A DNA stretch of 64,000 nt. Source: Spirodela intermedia (taxonomy: Eukaryota; Streptophyta; Magnoliopsida; Alismatales; Araceae). The translations under genes were made by a program, and so were the position numbers. This document shows, piece after piece, positions 1 through 11,600 of this stretch; within the stretch, counting starts at the first letter, position 1; the number at the start of each line of letters is the position of its first letter. Location of the stretch: positions 5,994,892-6,058,891 of the forward strand of contig LR746265.1 in assembly GCA_902729315.2 (NCBI GenBank), in the 5' to 3' direction. A model generated the notes under the pieces. It searched no databases, had not been told where the DNA came from, and saw nothing but the letters and a program-made list of their open reading frames with translations.

Positions 1-2630
1 AGGATCTTCCATTTTTAGTGAAATTACTCCTGATTGTGGCGGTTTGTAAAATTATTGGAAAAGGAACACATACCCACATTTCTCACATCTTTGCATTATC
101 GATCCATTGAGCTATTTCTGCTCCCGGGAGGCATCGCATATCTCTGATTTCGTCTGATAGTCTTTTATTGAAGTGAAAATCTGAGTCTGAACTTGCTCGA
201 AGTCCGAATCGTGTTTATCTGGGAAAAAAGCGTTTGCAAATTGATGGTGATTATCACCTGGAGGGGCCGTCTCTTGAAGGATTTTGGTTACGTGTTTCAA
301 GCTGGCGCAAGGAAATATTATATTAATCCCATAATACTAAGTTCCTAGATAGCTGACATATCGGAATGTGAAGTATAAATTCGCTCCCCCGTTCTTCGTT
401 TTTCTTAATGATATCTTACATTCATGTTGATTCTGCTAAAGTAAAAAATAAATATTCTCCCTGATTATGAGCATCATAAAAATCTGAACCCTCAGTGTCC
501 ATCTTGTTTGATAGCTTTTGTATATATTCTCCTTATTGTTCTATTGGTATAGTTAATAATTCCCTAAAGCACAAGTATTTACTTTGTATAAATATTTTTC
601 CGTTCTTAAACAAGAGGAAGTAAATTACGTTTAGACAGAAACGAAAAAAAACAGAATACCCCACTCAATCATTTTCCCACCACTGAAAAAATGTTCCTCG
701 CTCCACCAAGAACCAAGAAGTTAAATTCCTCACTCCACCCACCGAAGAAAATGTCTACCTAGCGCCACCTATTTCTCTGTGAAAAATCCGAAGATCTTGG
801 TATTAATCCTCAGGATATGTTCATCATCAAATGGAAGCCCCTGCCTCCTTTTAAAAAGGCGGAATTCAGTGGGATCGTTTCTGACCTCTTTAAACTTTTC
901 CTAAAGCTTTTCTTTTCTCGCTTTGATAACATCCCCAAAGATTGGTGTTTCTTTGGTAATGGATTCCTGGGCAATAATAGTCTTGAAGGTGGGCAAATTG
1001 AATAGATGGTACTTGTTTTAGCTTGCATTCCCTTATAAAAAGGCCCTGGGACACCAGGATTCCTCTCCTTTTTAAAGCTCATGTCTAGCTCGTGGTCCCG
1101 AGTCCAAACCTGCAGTTTGTGAATTCAGAGGAAACTTTATTTCGTGTAATCACCTGAAAAAAGTTCCTTTTAATATGCCTGTGAGGACTTAGCAGCAGCA
1201 TAGTGATTAATTTTCCTAATATCCGAATCTTCAGACTCAAGCTTTGTCCTCCTTTACTGTCTAGAAAATTTCAATTCCATGAAAGGAACCACCATGTGAA
1301 TCTCTATAACCTACTGAGTTCTTCTGAGTTGAGCCCAAATCAGGCGGCATTGAACGACCGAGTTCTTTCATTTTTGCCTCTAAATCTACGCTGTTTCCAA
1401 GGAGAGTCATCTTGTCCAGGCGCGCATATCCGGTAGCATCCGCAGATAAGTTTTTGCCAGGGGGAGGGGGCTACAAAGGCCTTCATTTTTTATAAAATAA
1501 ATTATATAAAAATTCGGGAAAAATCTGATAAGCCTCCTGATTTCCCTTGGGATTTCTGGGCAGCCAAAGATGGAAGTTCTTTGACGCGATTTGTACAACA
1601 GGTTTCAATTTTTTTCTTTGTTGGTCCACCTGAAATCAATCCTCATTGACTACTAGTCAGACTTGTGTACTCCATGTTCTGTAACTCAGAGGGTATAAGC
1701 AGGAGTCAACTTTTTTCTATTATTAGAGGAAGACTCGAACGGTAAAGAGTGGCGGAGTGGAGAGTTTTTTTTTATCGCACGCAGCTTTTAGGTTTCGAAA
1801 ATGCGATCCCTGTTATGATTCTCAGCCTCAATCTAGAAAATCAGATTAGACAATCCAGCTGGTTAGTCACGCAGCCAGTAGGAACCACTTCAAAACACGC
1901 ATTCTTGAAGAATGTTCCCTATCTATCCAACTTTATCTTAATCATTTTATCTGACCATATCTGTTCTCCGGATTTGAGGTCGATTCGTGCCCTGTAGAAC
2001 GTATCTGGGCTGGAACTGTGCTTGATGGCCTGATTCCACACGTTGCCGATTCCAATCGTTCATATTTAATCCGGAGTGCATGGTGAAGCTAAATCCCACT
2101 TTGTAACGTGCCAATTCAGCTGGATTCTGCAAAAAGAAGGCATCTTATCGTCTCCTGAGCGGGGAAGCTCCCAGCTTTCGCTCTGTTCACGCCAGGAGAT
2201 GCGCGGGTGGGATGCCGGGTCCCGGGCGAGTGACCATTATGGCGGTGAAACGGCAACAGGCGAGAAAGAGCGGGCCCTGACGGCTCTCCCTAACAATAAG
2301 GACGACGTGGAGATGCCGTGCGGTTCTCCTCCTGTTCGAGAGATCGTCTCCTCCTCCTGCGTGGGTGAAACACTTTTAGGAAGTTCACCCGTGGGCATCG
2401 ATCTCCTCGGGGGATGAACCAGGCAGTGAGCAGGCCAAATGGAGGGTGCCATGGCGATCGTGTTCCTCCTCACTTTGGAGGGGGATCAGTGGAGGTCCCT
2501 GTCATGGCGGAGCCTTTCACTAGTGAAAGCTTTAAAGGAGATTAATATGGCTTCCTTTAGGCCGGACGTACCGGCTAAGGATTCCGGCTGCTCGACACAA
2601 CGGCGAGGAAGAGGCCAACAGATGCGAAGG
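1..2630. other. Non-coding flank upstream of the MATE gene
   Basis: I recognise no gene here. The first ~2.1 kb is AT-rich with only short open frames that match no family I know. From about 2,150 the sequence becomes GC-rich and leads into the MATE promoter. A minus-strand open frame at 810-1082 is lysine/serine-rich and has no recognisable domain; it may be decayed transposon sequence or chance. Confidence 0.5.
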
Positions 2631-2634
2631 CGTG

Positions 2635-2641
2635 TATATAT
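2635..2641 (+). promoter_or_regulatory. TATA box of the MATE gene
   Basis: TATATAT sits in a GC-rich stretch about 145 nt upstream of the chosen ATG at 2784. That leaves room for a start site near 2665-2670 and a 5' leader of about 115 nt. The position is inferred from sequence only. Confidence 0.5.
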
Positions 2642-2783
2642 CTGTGCCAGGGTAACGGAGCAGAAAGAGTGCTACTGCCTTGACCGTTGCGGCTGCTCCG
2701 TTTTTTTGGATAGGCCATGCTCATGGATTCCGTGCGTCGATAGTTAGAACCACCAAGAAAAGGACAGAGAGGTGATAAGAAGG

Positions 2784-4295
2784 ATGAGCCACCAGCGCAG
2801 CAATCTCCAGAAAACCATGCCGCAAGATGGCGGTCCGATTGGGCCATGGCCGCGGCAAGTCGACTGCGAGGGGGTCATCGTCCCAGAGCTTCGGAAGCAG
2901 GGGGCGATCGCCCTCCCTTTGGTCGCCATGAACTTAGCCTGGTTCGCCAAGATCTCTGTGACGACGATGTTCCTCGGCCGGCTCGGCGAGCTGCAGCTTG
3001 CCGGCGGCTCGCTGGGATTCTGCTTCGCCAACGTTACGGGTTTGTCGGTGCTGGCGGGTCTCTGCGGCGCTATGGAGCCCATCTGCGGACAAGCACACGG
3101 GGCCGGCAACTACCGGCTGCTTCGCAAGACGCTGGTCATGGGGACCATTCTTCTGCTGTCGGCGGCCGTGCCCATCTCCTTCCTCTGGCTGAACATCGAC
3201 AAGCTCCTGGTCCTCGTCGGTCAGAAGAGGGAGATCGCCGCTGTTGCTAGGGTTTACGTGGCGTATCTTCTCCCCGACCTCGTAGTGACCGCCTTCCTCG
3301 CGCCTCTCAAGGCTTACCTGAGCGCCCAGGGGGTCACCCTCCCCATCCTGTTCAGCTCGGTGGCCGCTCTGGCATTGCACGTTCCCATCAACGTGGTGCT
3401 GTTCAAGGCGTGGGGTCTCCGCGGTGTCTCCGCCGCCGTCTGGCTGACGGATCTCTCCACGGCGTTCATGTTGGGGTCGTATGTGGTGGTGGCAGAGAGG
3501 AAGCGGAAGAAGACGGAGGGTCCCAAGGAGGGTGGAGGGTGGTGCGACCAGAAGCTCGGGGAGTGGCTACAGCTGCTGAGGCTCTCCGGGCCCTGCTGCT
3601 TCACTACGTGCCTCGAATGGTGGTGCTACGAGATCCTCATTTTGCTCACCGGGAAACTCCCCCACTCGCAGAGAATGATCTCGGTACTCGCCGTGGTGTT
3701 CAACTTCGACTACCTGCTGTACGCGGTGATGGTCTCCCTTGCCACCTGCGCCTCCGCGAGGGTCTCCAACGAGCTTGGGGCGGGGAACTCTGCTGCCTCC
3801 CGTATGTCCGCTCGTGTGTGCCTGGGCGTGAGCCTGGTGGTAGGTTGCCTCGCCGGCGCCGCCATGGCCGGCTCGAGAGGCTGGTGGGCGTCCCTGTTCA
3901 GCCGCGACGACGGGGTGGTGGAAGGGGTTAGGAAGATGATGCTGTTGATGGCGCTGGTAGATGTCGTGAACTTCCCTCTGGCGGTCTGTGGAGGGATCGC
4001 GCGGGGGACGGCTCGGCCATGGCTGGGGGTGTACGCCAACCTTTGCGGCTTCTATCTCGTTGCCTTGCCGTTAGCTGCTGTGCTCGCGTTTAGGGTTAGG
4101 TTAGGGGTGGGAGGGCTGCTACTGGGCACCCTCGTGGGTGTGTGCACGACAACCGCGTTGCTGTTGGTGCTCGTGTTGAGGACTGACTGGGCAGAGGAAG
4201 GTAGGAAGGCGCAGGAACTGGTTGGCGGTGCAGGTGGAGCGATTGGAGATGGACATATCGTGTTTGCCGAGGAGACCAAAGTTGAACAGGCATGA
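2784..4295 (+). CDS. MATE family efflux transporter (plant DETOXIFICATION type)
   Basis: This is an intronless 503-residue membrane protein of the multidrug and toxic compound extrusion family. Such proteins are cation-coupled antiporters that move organic solutes out of the cytosol, into the vacuole or endosomes or out of the cell. About twelve hydrophobic segments are visible. Family hallmarks include LGRLGELQLAGGSLG (residues ~65-78), the ICGQAHGA block (~100-107), the C-L-E-W-W-C-Y-E block (~276-283), and a late ARVSNELGAGN block. These resemble the DTX48-DTX51 clade, which includes ADP1/ABS3 and BCD1, rather than the flavonoid/TT12 clade. A hydrophilic loop rich in K/E/G follows residue ~238. 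The frame stays open to a GTG at 2772, but 2784 is the first ATG. GC-rich third positions and lack of introns fit this clade in monocots. Substrate and membrane are unknown. Confidence 0.93.
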   Translation: MSHQRSNLQKTMPQDGGPIGPWPRQVDCEGVIVPELRKQGAIALPLVAMNLAWFAKISVTTMFLGRLGELQLAGGSLGFCFANVTGLSVLAGLCGAMEPICGQAHGAGNYRLLRKTLVMGTILLLSAAVPISFLWLNIDKLLVLVGQKREIAAVARVYVAYLLPDLVVTAFLAPLKAYLSAQGVTLPILFSSVAALALHVPINVVLFKAWGLRGVSAAVWLTDLSTAFMLGSYVVVAERKRKKTEGPKEGGGWCDQKLGEWLQLLRLSGPCCFTTCLEWWCYEILILLTGKLPHSQRMISVLAVVFNFDYLLYAVMVSLATCASARVSNELGAGNSAASRMSARVCLGVSLVVGCLAGAAMAGSRGWWASLFSRDDGVVEGVRKMMLLMALVDVVNFPLAVCGGIARGTARPWLGVYANLCGFYLVALPLAAVLAFRVRLGVGGLLLGTLVGVCTTTALLLVLVLRTDWAEEGRKAQELVGGAGGAIGDGHIVFAEETKVEQA

Positions 4296-4374
4296 TCGAT
4301 CTGAACACCTTGAAAAATCTTTGACGGACATCCAACACCAGCTCTATTAACGGCATGACAGCCATTTTTCTTCA

Positions 4375-4380
4375 AATAAA
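4375..4380 (+). terminator. Poly(A) signal of the MATE gene
   Basis: AATAAA lies 80 nt after the MATE stop codon, followed by an A-rich stretch. It is the best candidate near-upstream element for 3'-end formation. Confidence 0.5.
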
Positions 4381-6057
4381 TAAGAATAGACGACCACAAG
4401 GACGCATACTCTCAGACCCTTAGACTGAAGGAGGCCACTTCGAGAACATGTCAACAGGGTTTGGGGAACCTAAGCATACAATCTGGTGCGGCCCGGACTA
4501 CAATGGACGACCCAACTCTCATCCTAGTGACCTGACTTTATTTCAGGTGCTAACATTGTTTACTATGTTGAATAATTGACACGCCAAATCCTAAATTTAA
4601 ATTGATTGTGAACAAATGAGACCCATATTTTGACAACAGATCGAATTTGTTATCAAGAATGAGATATTATTTTCACACGAGCCATAATTTGTGGGCCCAT
4701 TCCTTTAAGCATGACTCTTTATAAATAGAAATAAGGTTTCATAATTGAAATGGGTGAAGCAACTGGCTATATTCTAATCAAGTCATTAATGATTATTCTT
4801 AGGTCATATTTTGGAGGTAGCAGACAAATCTTATCAAGCTGAAACTTTGCGAAGGGAATATACGAGATTAAAGAATTATTATTTTATATTGACTATTAAT
4901 CGAGATTAAAGATTCGGACAACTTATTTGTTTAACACTAACCGAATGAGGTTATGTTGGTAGCAGAGTCCAATGGATTCAAAGGGTGATAAATAATAATT
5001 TCCTTGGAGATCACCGAACTTCATGCGTGTTATTTAACCCATAACAACTTAGTTAGTCCAATCAAAGGTTTCAAAATCTTGTTTTATAAAAGTAAGCATT
5101 TCATTTTACATATTCTCTAACAAATCGGCATAAATAATATAGAGATGAGATCCCTAAGGCGTTGCTTGTAGTTCTTCTACACGTGGAATCCACTCACCCT
5201 GGAAAGGCAATCAACTCGACACAGGGGCATCATTTCTAAGTCTCATCCATAGTAGTAGGAAAGCTACTATGCTACATCAACTGAGAAAAAGTGCTGGCAG
5301 ACGGCACTTGTAATTGAGCCTGTTTTAGTCCAAAGAAATACCTAGTGGCACCGCTAGCCTCGACAACAATGGCTTGTTATCTAAGCAGGACAGTAATATA
5401 TACTATAAAACCTGACTGTTGTCTTTGCAACAGCATATAAATCAAATAATAACCCCAGTTGCCATCCATGCAATGAAAGAGAAGTATCTAATGCCTGGAA
5501 ACTCGGTGGAGCTAGGCTTCGCCGACTAAGACCACCCTTAAAGGGAAATTAAGGGGGGAAGCGTAGCAACCACCTCCCCCTCGAGGGGAACCAAGGTGGG
5601 TAACGTTCCAGGTTGACCTAGGATGAAAGAGGAGAAACGAATCTTTCTCCTCAGCATCGACTAGACACAGTCTCCCGCTTGACCGGCTAGGTTCAATTTG
5701 TCTGAGCGTAGACTCCAGAAGTGATAGAACTTGGACTTGCCCACTTTCCCCAGTGTGGAAACTACTCTCGTATGACTGGGTCTACCATATCGGTTTCCAA
5801 GTCAGCTGGTACCGACTTTCCCTTTCTTCACCTCAAGCCCACGCTGAAGAGCACCCAATAACTTATTAAGTACTGTGAGAAGTATTTGAAATACAGGAAA
5901 GAATGTTGCAGATGGATATGCCCACATATATAGAATGTTCGCACAGCCTGCATCAAACGTTTCTTCGCGCCTTGGTTCTGTTTTAATCTCGGAAAAATAG
6001 TGTTCTCACAAAGGAAATAAAATTGTACTAACTTTATAAAAGTTGACCTTTCCGAAT
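4381..6057. other. Convergent intergenic region, no gene seen
   Basis: This lies between the 3' ends of the MATE and DUF668 genes. The stretch 4,550-5,450 is AT-rich and featureless. The stretch 5,480-5,830 has more balanced base composition and no long open frame on either strand; I could not identify it. Confidence 0.5.
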
Positions 6058-7521
6058 TTACATCTCCTGTTGGGCATCCACCCAATAGTCTGCCATCGCT
6101 GCGGCTGGAGGAGCTCTCCTCGCCTCCATCGCGCACCTCCACATGTAGGTCAGGCCGACGAGGAGCTCGACGATAGTTCCTTCTGTCTTCTCCCGGTCGG
6201 CGAAGAATAGAGTCTGCGGGAGGAGCAGGGGGGACTTCGGCCGCGCCGAGGCGCTTTGCCGTTGCCCGAAGCTCTGCTCGGCCTGCCACTGCAAAGTGTG
6301 GTGGGCCAGCGGCGCCAGCCAATCCAGGATACGTGACAGGGCGGTCCTCCACTCGTCGGCGAGCAACGCGTCGCTGGCCGAGCGCCGACCCACCTCGCGC
6401 AGCCGGGACCGTAGCAGCGCCCGCAGGCTCTCCGGCAGCATGGAGTATAGTTCGTCCCTCGCGTCGGGTCCGATCAACTGCGGCGACCAGATAAGCTTCT
6501 CGATCTGGAAGATTATGGTGGCGTAGTGAAGGGCGAGGGAGGCGGCCCCAAGGGTGCTCGGAGGAGGCCGGAGAAGAGCAGAGTTTGCGTCAAAGAACCC
6601 GAGATCTTGCTGCTTCTGGGTCTGGATGAGAGGACCGGACGTGAATTCTCCTGGAGATCCCAGCGGTTGAGAACCGCAAGAGGACGGGTGAACAGCGGAG
6701 GAGACAAAGTGGATGCAGGGAAACGAGGAAGATAGGAGATTCGAAGCGGGGGAGACACCAGCGTCGCCGAACACATGCTTTAGCCTGGAGAGCACTGTAA
6801 AGGACAAGCGGGCGAGTTGCGCCGTGGCGATGTCGAAGCTAAATTCCCACAGGGATATCTTCTTCAAGCGTTTCACCTCCTGCTTCTTCCACGACAGCTT
6901 CTGTTGGAGGTTCGAGATGGTCGCTATCTTGACTCGAGAAGGCCCGTGGCCTCCGGAGCATTGAACCAGCTTCTTCAGTGCCTGCTCGCCTTCCCACAGC
7001 TGCTCCATCTCCTTGTGGAGGACGGCGGTCGTTGACAAATGACGATCAATCTTCCTCGCTTTGGCTTCCATCTCCTTCCAACTTATGACCCAGCGATGGG
7101 GGTCGTGCCCCGAGTCGGCGAACTCCTTGAAGCTCGGGCCGAATCGGCGGAGACCCGGGTCGGCGCATCTCCCTGCCAGAAGCGATATGGACTCTCCGGC
7201 TAGGCGTATTGACTCGGCAAGCTCTGCGCTTGCCAGGCCGAGGAGGAAACCATGATCGTCGGAGACGATCTTGCACAATCCGTGGACGGCGAGAAGCTCG
7301 TGGCGGAGATGGGAGAGTTGAGAGTCGGAGAGATGATACCAGAGCTGGAGCAGCTTCGACATCAGGCTGGCCACTTCGAAGGCGAGGATCCCGAGCCTGG
7401 CCCCATGGGCGGGGTGGCCACCTCCTCCATCGCTAGCGGCGCTGGTCGTCGCCCACCGGGTGAAGTGGAATGTGGAGGAGACGGCCGATTGTACCTTCAA
7501 CAACCACAATTCTAAAGCCAT
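6058..7521 (-). CDS. DUF3475-DUF668 protein (PSI-like, PSK-simulator family)
   Basis: This is an intronless 487-residue protein. A DUF3475 region begins with the typical G-I-L-A-F-E-V-A motif at residues 44-51 and runs to about 100. A helical, charged middle section (~150-220) probably forms a coiled coil. A DUF668 region spans about 322-408 and includes ALHYATIIFQIEKLI (residues 320-334) and an ML-P-x-S-L-R block. This domain pair defines the plant PSI family, whose better-known members affect growth and phytosulfokine-related signalling. Their biochemistry is not established. This copy is of the shorter subtype and starts MALELW, so it lacks the N-terminal glycine that would allow myristoylation as in PSI1-3. 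ATG 7521 is the first in frame after a good TATA box. Confidence 0.9.
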   Translation of the reverse strand: MALELWLLKVQSAVSSTFHFTRWATTSAASDGGGGHPAHGARLGILAFEVASLMSKLLQLWYHLSDSQLSHLRHELLAVHGLCKIVSDDHGFLLGLASAELAESIRLAGESISLLAGRCADPGLRRFGPSFKEFADSGHDPHRWVISWKEMEAKARKIDRHLSTTAVLHKEMEQLWEGEQALKKLVQCSGGHGPSRVKIATISNLQQKLSWKKQEVKRLKKISLWEFSFDIATAQLARLSFTVLSRLKHVFGDAGVSPASNLLSSSFPCIHFVSSAVHPSSCGSQPLGSPGEFTSGPLIQTQKQQDLGFFDANSALLRPPPSTLGAASLALHYATIIFQIEKLIWSPQLIGPDARDELYSMLPESLRALLRSRLREVGRRSASDALLADEWRTALSRILDWLAPLAHHTLQWQAEQSFGQRQSASARPKSPLLLPQTLFFADREKTEGTIVELLVGLTYMWRCAMEARRAPPAAAMADYWVDAQQEM

Positions 7522-7574
7522 GCAGGAACGAGCAACCCCACAGGGAAGAGGAGAGAAGACTTCCCTCTTGCCAG

Positions 7575-7596
7575 TCAGAGAGAGAGAGAGAGAGCG
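7575..7596 (-). repeat. GA/CT microsatellite in the 5' leader
   Basis: A short (AG)n run lies between the TATA box and the ATG of the DUF668 gene, so the mRNA leader would carry a CU-rich tract. Confidence 0.6.
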
Positions 7597-7634
7597 GATA
7601 GACGATTAATGGGTGAACCAGTCGGAAAGGTTGG

Positions 7635-7641
7635 ATATATA
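7635..7641 (-). promoter_or_regulatory. TATA box of the DUF668 gene
   Basis: On the minus strand this reads TATATAT, about 115 nt upstream of the ATG at 7521. A start site near 7,605 is expected. Confidence 0.5.
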
Positions 7642-7686
7642 GGTAGGAGAGAGAGCACACAGGTTGGTGACGGAAGTGCAAAGGTG

Positions 7687-7922
7687 TTGACAGACGTCAT
7701 TGACTTCCCCGCGTCAAAAAGGTCAACGTCTTATTCTCCCCACGCCCTAGCAGTCTACTTTCCTCTGACACTGTCACGTTGGGGAAGAGGCTGATCTTCG
7801 CATAATGTTTCACACGTAGGAGGCGCACAACCTTTCCCAACGCGAAGGGGCGAGTTCATGTGGGTGCCACGTGAAAGTCAAAATACTTTGCAGAAGGAAG
7901 AGGATGAAGAACGTGGGTCAAC
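7687..7922 (-). promoter_or_regulatory. W-box / TGACG / G-box cluster upstream of the DUF668 gene
   Basis: Within 240 nt upstream of the TATA box there are TTGAC cores on either strand at about 7687, 7700, 7721 (as GGTCAA), 7877 (as AGTCAA) and 7917 (as GGTCAA). There is also an ACGTCA (TGACGT) core at 7694-7699 and a perfect CACGTG G-box at 7868-7873. W-boxes bind WRKY factors, and TGACG and G-box elements bind bZIP factors. The density suggests stress or defence control; function is inferred. Confidence 0.45.
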
Positions 7923-8673
7923 GCCAGAGCACTAGATAAAGCGCGTGTGTGTGGCTGCCGGCCACCGGTCCACGAAGACCCACCTGATCCCCTCCATCTC
8001 CCCTGAGAGGGATTTCATCATTCAGCTCTGAGACTCGGTGAGGTCCACCGCAGTCTCCTACCCGGCGGAGATGGGCTCTCCGTCGTGATGATGGCGCAGG
8101 GTGGAAGGGGACAGCAAGGGAGACGAAGGAGAACATTACCCAGATGAATGAATGAAGGTTGTCACCACACCTCTGAGAATTATGGAGTCCTAATCACCTC
8201 TCCTTTGGAGGCTAAGTGGGAAGGCCGGCGGTGCCGCCTCCTTTCCGCCCCTGGTTTGTGTAACACCGCTCGGCTCACTTCACAACCACGTCGCATACAA
8301 TCTCTCTCTTTCTCTCTCTACCCATTTCATCATAACCTAGTCTAATAAAAACACTCTAGTCCATGAGAAGCTATTAACTTATGGCTTCCACGTGGAATGT
8401 TGGCAACATGACTTTCTAGTAGATGTTGGTAGTCCCAAAATAGGAAAGTTTTCAGATAAAATATATCCCACAATATGGGAAGTTTCCTTTAAAAGGTCAA
8501 GACTAGGATTTAGAATCACTGTTGTAGGATCAAACCAGAACAGATGACAGATTGATGCCACATAAAGCATAATGCTCCCGAAATCTAGAAATACTAGTAA
8601 AAGTTTCACCGTGATGTCCAAAGAATATACAAAAAATGTAAAGATTGCCAATGATGCTGCGCTGCTGAATCGT
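7923..8673. other. Intergenic region between the DUF668 promoter and the CPSF160 3' end
   Basis: No coding sequence recognised. The part next to 8,673 is expected to hold the CPSF160 3' UTR (minus strand). I did not find a canonical AATAAA in minus orientation, so a variant poly(A) signal is likely. Confidence 0.45.
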
Positions 8674-11600
8674 TTATAGGAAACTCGTTCCCAGGTGAAG
8701 ATCATTCAAGTTCAACAGTATCTGCGACCGAGTCGTTCCGATTTGATGAGCAATCTCCAGCTGCTCTCCAAAGGACAGCATTTCGTAGCTACAAAAGCCA
8801 CGAGAAAAAGGGCAGTTTAGAGACAAGCTCGGGGAGTATGACGAAAAGTCAACGGCTAAGTAGAGAGGACGACTCACTGGCAGAGGAGCTCGCAGTCAAC
8901 TATGTTGTCTGGGCCGGGACGGTGTGCCTTCCCATTGGATTGAAACTGCCGGAAGGATCTAGGGTTCAGTCCACATACATGGGGAACAGCGTCCACCAGC
9001 TTCCTCTGTAAGGTCTGAAGCCTGCGGAAGGTGAGCTCATCGAGCGGCGCAACGCATCCGATACTCCCGTCGAGAGTACCGAATAAAAGCGCAAACCGGT
9101 TGGTCTTCTCGGAAGCCGGGGTCGGATTAGACTGATCCAGTGCAGTGGGGAGCATCTGCAGGCGCAGGAACTTGGTCACATGTGCTCCAGTGTGGAATTC
9201 TGCTCTAGATAAGAGTTTCTGTCCCTTCCAGCTCTCCAACATCTTCGGAGCGTAGTAGAAGATCTGTGCTCATTGTCAACCGCCAGAATAACCCAGTTAG
9301 TGAGTGATAATATGAAGAGCTTATCAGAAAAAATTTAATCACAGAGGATGGAATGATATCATGGAGGCTTGCAAGGCCGTGAGACTGATCAAATATGAGA
9401 GAATAAAAAAAACTTTTATGGAAGAATAAGAACTTCTGAATTATTTGTGCATTTACATCGTGATGATGCACAAACTTTGAATTATTTGCGCATTTAATTG
9501 ACATACACCCAGACAGATTCCAGAAGGTCTGAGTTGTTATTAATCAGATCCATTGTCATAATCTAAAAAAAAATAATATATATATATATATATATAATAT
9601 ACAATTCCATGAGTTGTTACAGAAACAGAGTAATCAAGCGAAATATATCGTCTTAACAACCTGATGCTTTTATTAATTAAATCCGTTCAAAACTGAAGAA
9701 CAAAACGTGAAGTTCTCTTTCGTTTTGACATCTTTCTGAGTTAATTAGGGAACGAAAGCGAAGATAGAGGCCCTCTTGTGCAATTTATTTCTTAACTATT
9801 TGAAGCTAAAAATGATTGAATCGTTTTAACAGCGATCAACTAAAATCACCTCCAACCATCAATTCCTCAAACTCCCAGGGTTTCACCGCTGCCAACTACC
9901 TCCCTTGATTCTGAGCCAAATCACAAACGGGCCTCCATTTCAACATAATCAAAATCTTAGACAGCTCTCATATGACTACCATACAAACTGGCACAGCCAT
10001 ATCAAAGCCTGGCGGCTGGTTTGAATTTCATTAACAGATTGTAGGCCTTCCTCAAAGATTGACAGCTATGTTCCACAGCTTCTAGCCAAAAAAAAAAAAA
10101 AAAAAAAAAGCAATGCACACATCACCACTATTTCGCAACTAACAATCAGAAGAAATTTCAAGGAGTCAACTAACCTTTTTCATACTCAATAGTCCTACGA
10201 ATATTTGAAGCTCAACTAAAAATCACCGTATTCACCTTTTAAGAGCAACTTAAATACATAGAGAATTTACTCTACACGTGTTATCATCCAAAAAGTCACC
10301 AAGGCCACTGGCTGAATCAAGTCTGGCAGTATAAAAGTCCAAGATATTGATTGTTAACCTAGAACTTCATGTTATTGTACCTCTCATATTTTCTAGTTTT
10401 CACGTGCCTTCATTTTTTACACGAAGGTTCTTACTTTGTGTCAACTACATCTATTGCCACTTTCTGGATAGAGAATGAGAAAGATGTGATGAATTTCCTG
10501 TTGCACTGTATCGACTTGTATAAATTTGGGCATATGAGCTACACGTCTAGATTGATTTCTTACATTTCCAATTCTTTAAAGACAATTGATTCTTTAAGCT
10601 AATACAAAAGCACCACAACAAGGCTGTTATGCTCACCTGAATGTTCTTCTGATCATCCGAAACTACAAGGCTTAGTGTGCTCCCATCAATCAAGAATTCT
10701 GTTGCACAACAATTTAGAGAGCCAAAATCTTTTGCCAGCAGACTCAATTGGGCACCTTGTTCTTTCCAACTGAGAAAATATATGCTCTTATGGATGTCCC
10801 CCAACAAAACAAAATTCTTGACCTGAAATCATGTCAATTTTCAGCATTACTTTTGAATTCTGAGGATCATAAGTGAGATACAGTTTGAATTACCTTTAAT
10901 AAACATGAAATAAATTCAATGCCAATAACGGATAAATAAAACAGCGTAAAAAGTTACGAGTTATCAAATGATCCAAGTTCATACACAGATCTGAATTGAG
11001 AACAAGTGGTGACAGTAGATAATGTGTTTAAAACAAGCCTAAAAATGCACGTTTTCTTCACTCCAATGCAAGTTCAAGTAACTCATCACAATGAGTTTCT
11101 ACAAATAAATACAAGGCAGTCGGTCTGATGAGGAGTTGGGAAAATTGGGCCTTTCTGACGGAAATATTATATTTTTTCTTACTGATAGCTGTTGACATAA
11201 TTGTACAGGAAAAAGATATAAGACAGGTGTCCGTACTTAGTTTTGAATAAAAATTGAACGCATCGTCGCAAAAGTTTGAATATCTGGAAACATTAGACTA
11301 ATGATGAGGAATGTTATTTCAGTAGAGCGCGCTACAGTGTGCATTACTAGTCCCTCATCCTATGTAGAATGATGAATGTCCCAACTCTCAGATTAATTCG
11401 AGAATGCATTCAGTTTTTTAAGAAATCGAAGAAAACAGTAACCAAAAACTTCACAAAAAAAGCAAGCTTCCAATTACATACGCAGAAAGAGTTAAATGAC
11501 AAGCTCTCTCTTCGTATAACCATGTGTGCTAAAGCTTGAGACGATCCTATTTTACTTTAGAATGGGAGATACTCGCAGCTATCCACTTAAATTGATCGAT

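Noticed and set aside
2846-3931. Several long frames on both strands within the MATE gene
   Set aside because: They are shadows of the GC-rich MATE coding sequence; only the 2784-4295 frame has family motifs and membrane segments.
7209-7515. Plus-strand frames across the DUF668 gene
   Set aside because: Antisense shadows of a GC-rich coding sequence; no domain.
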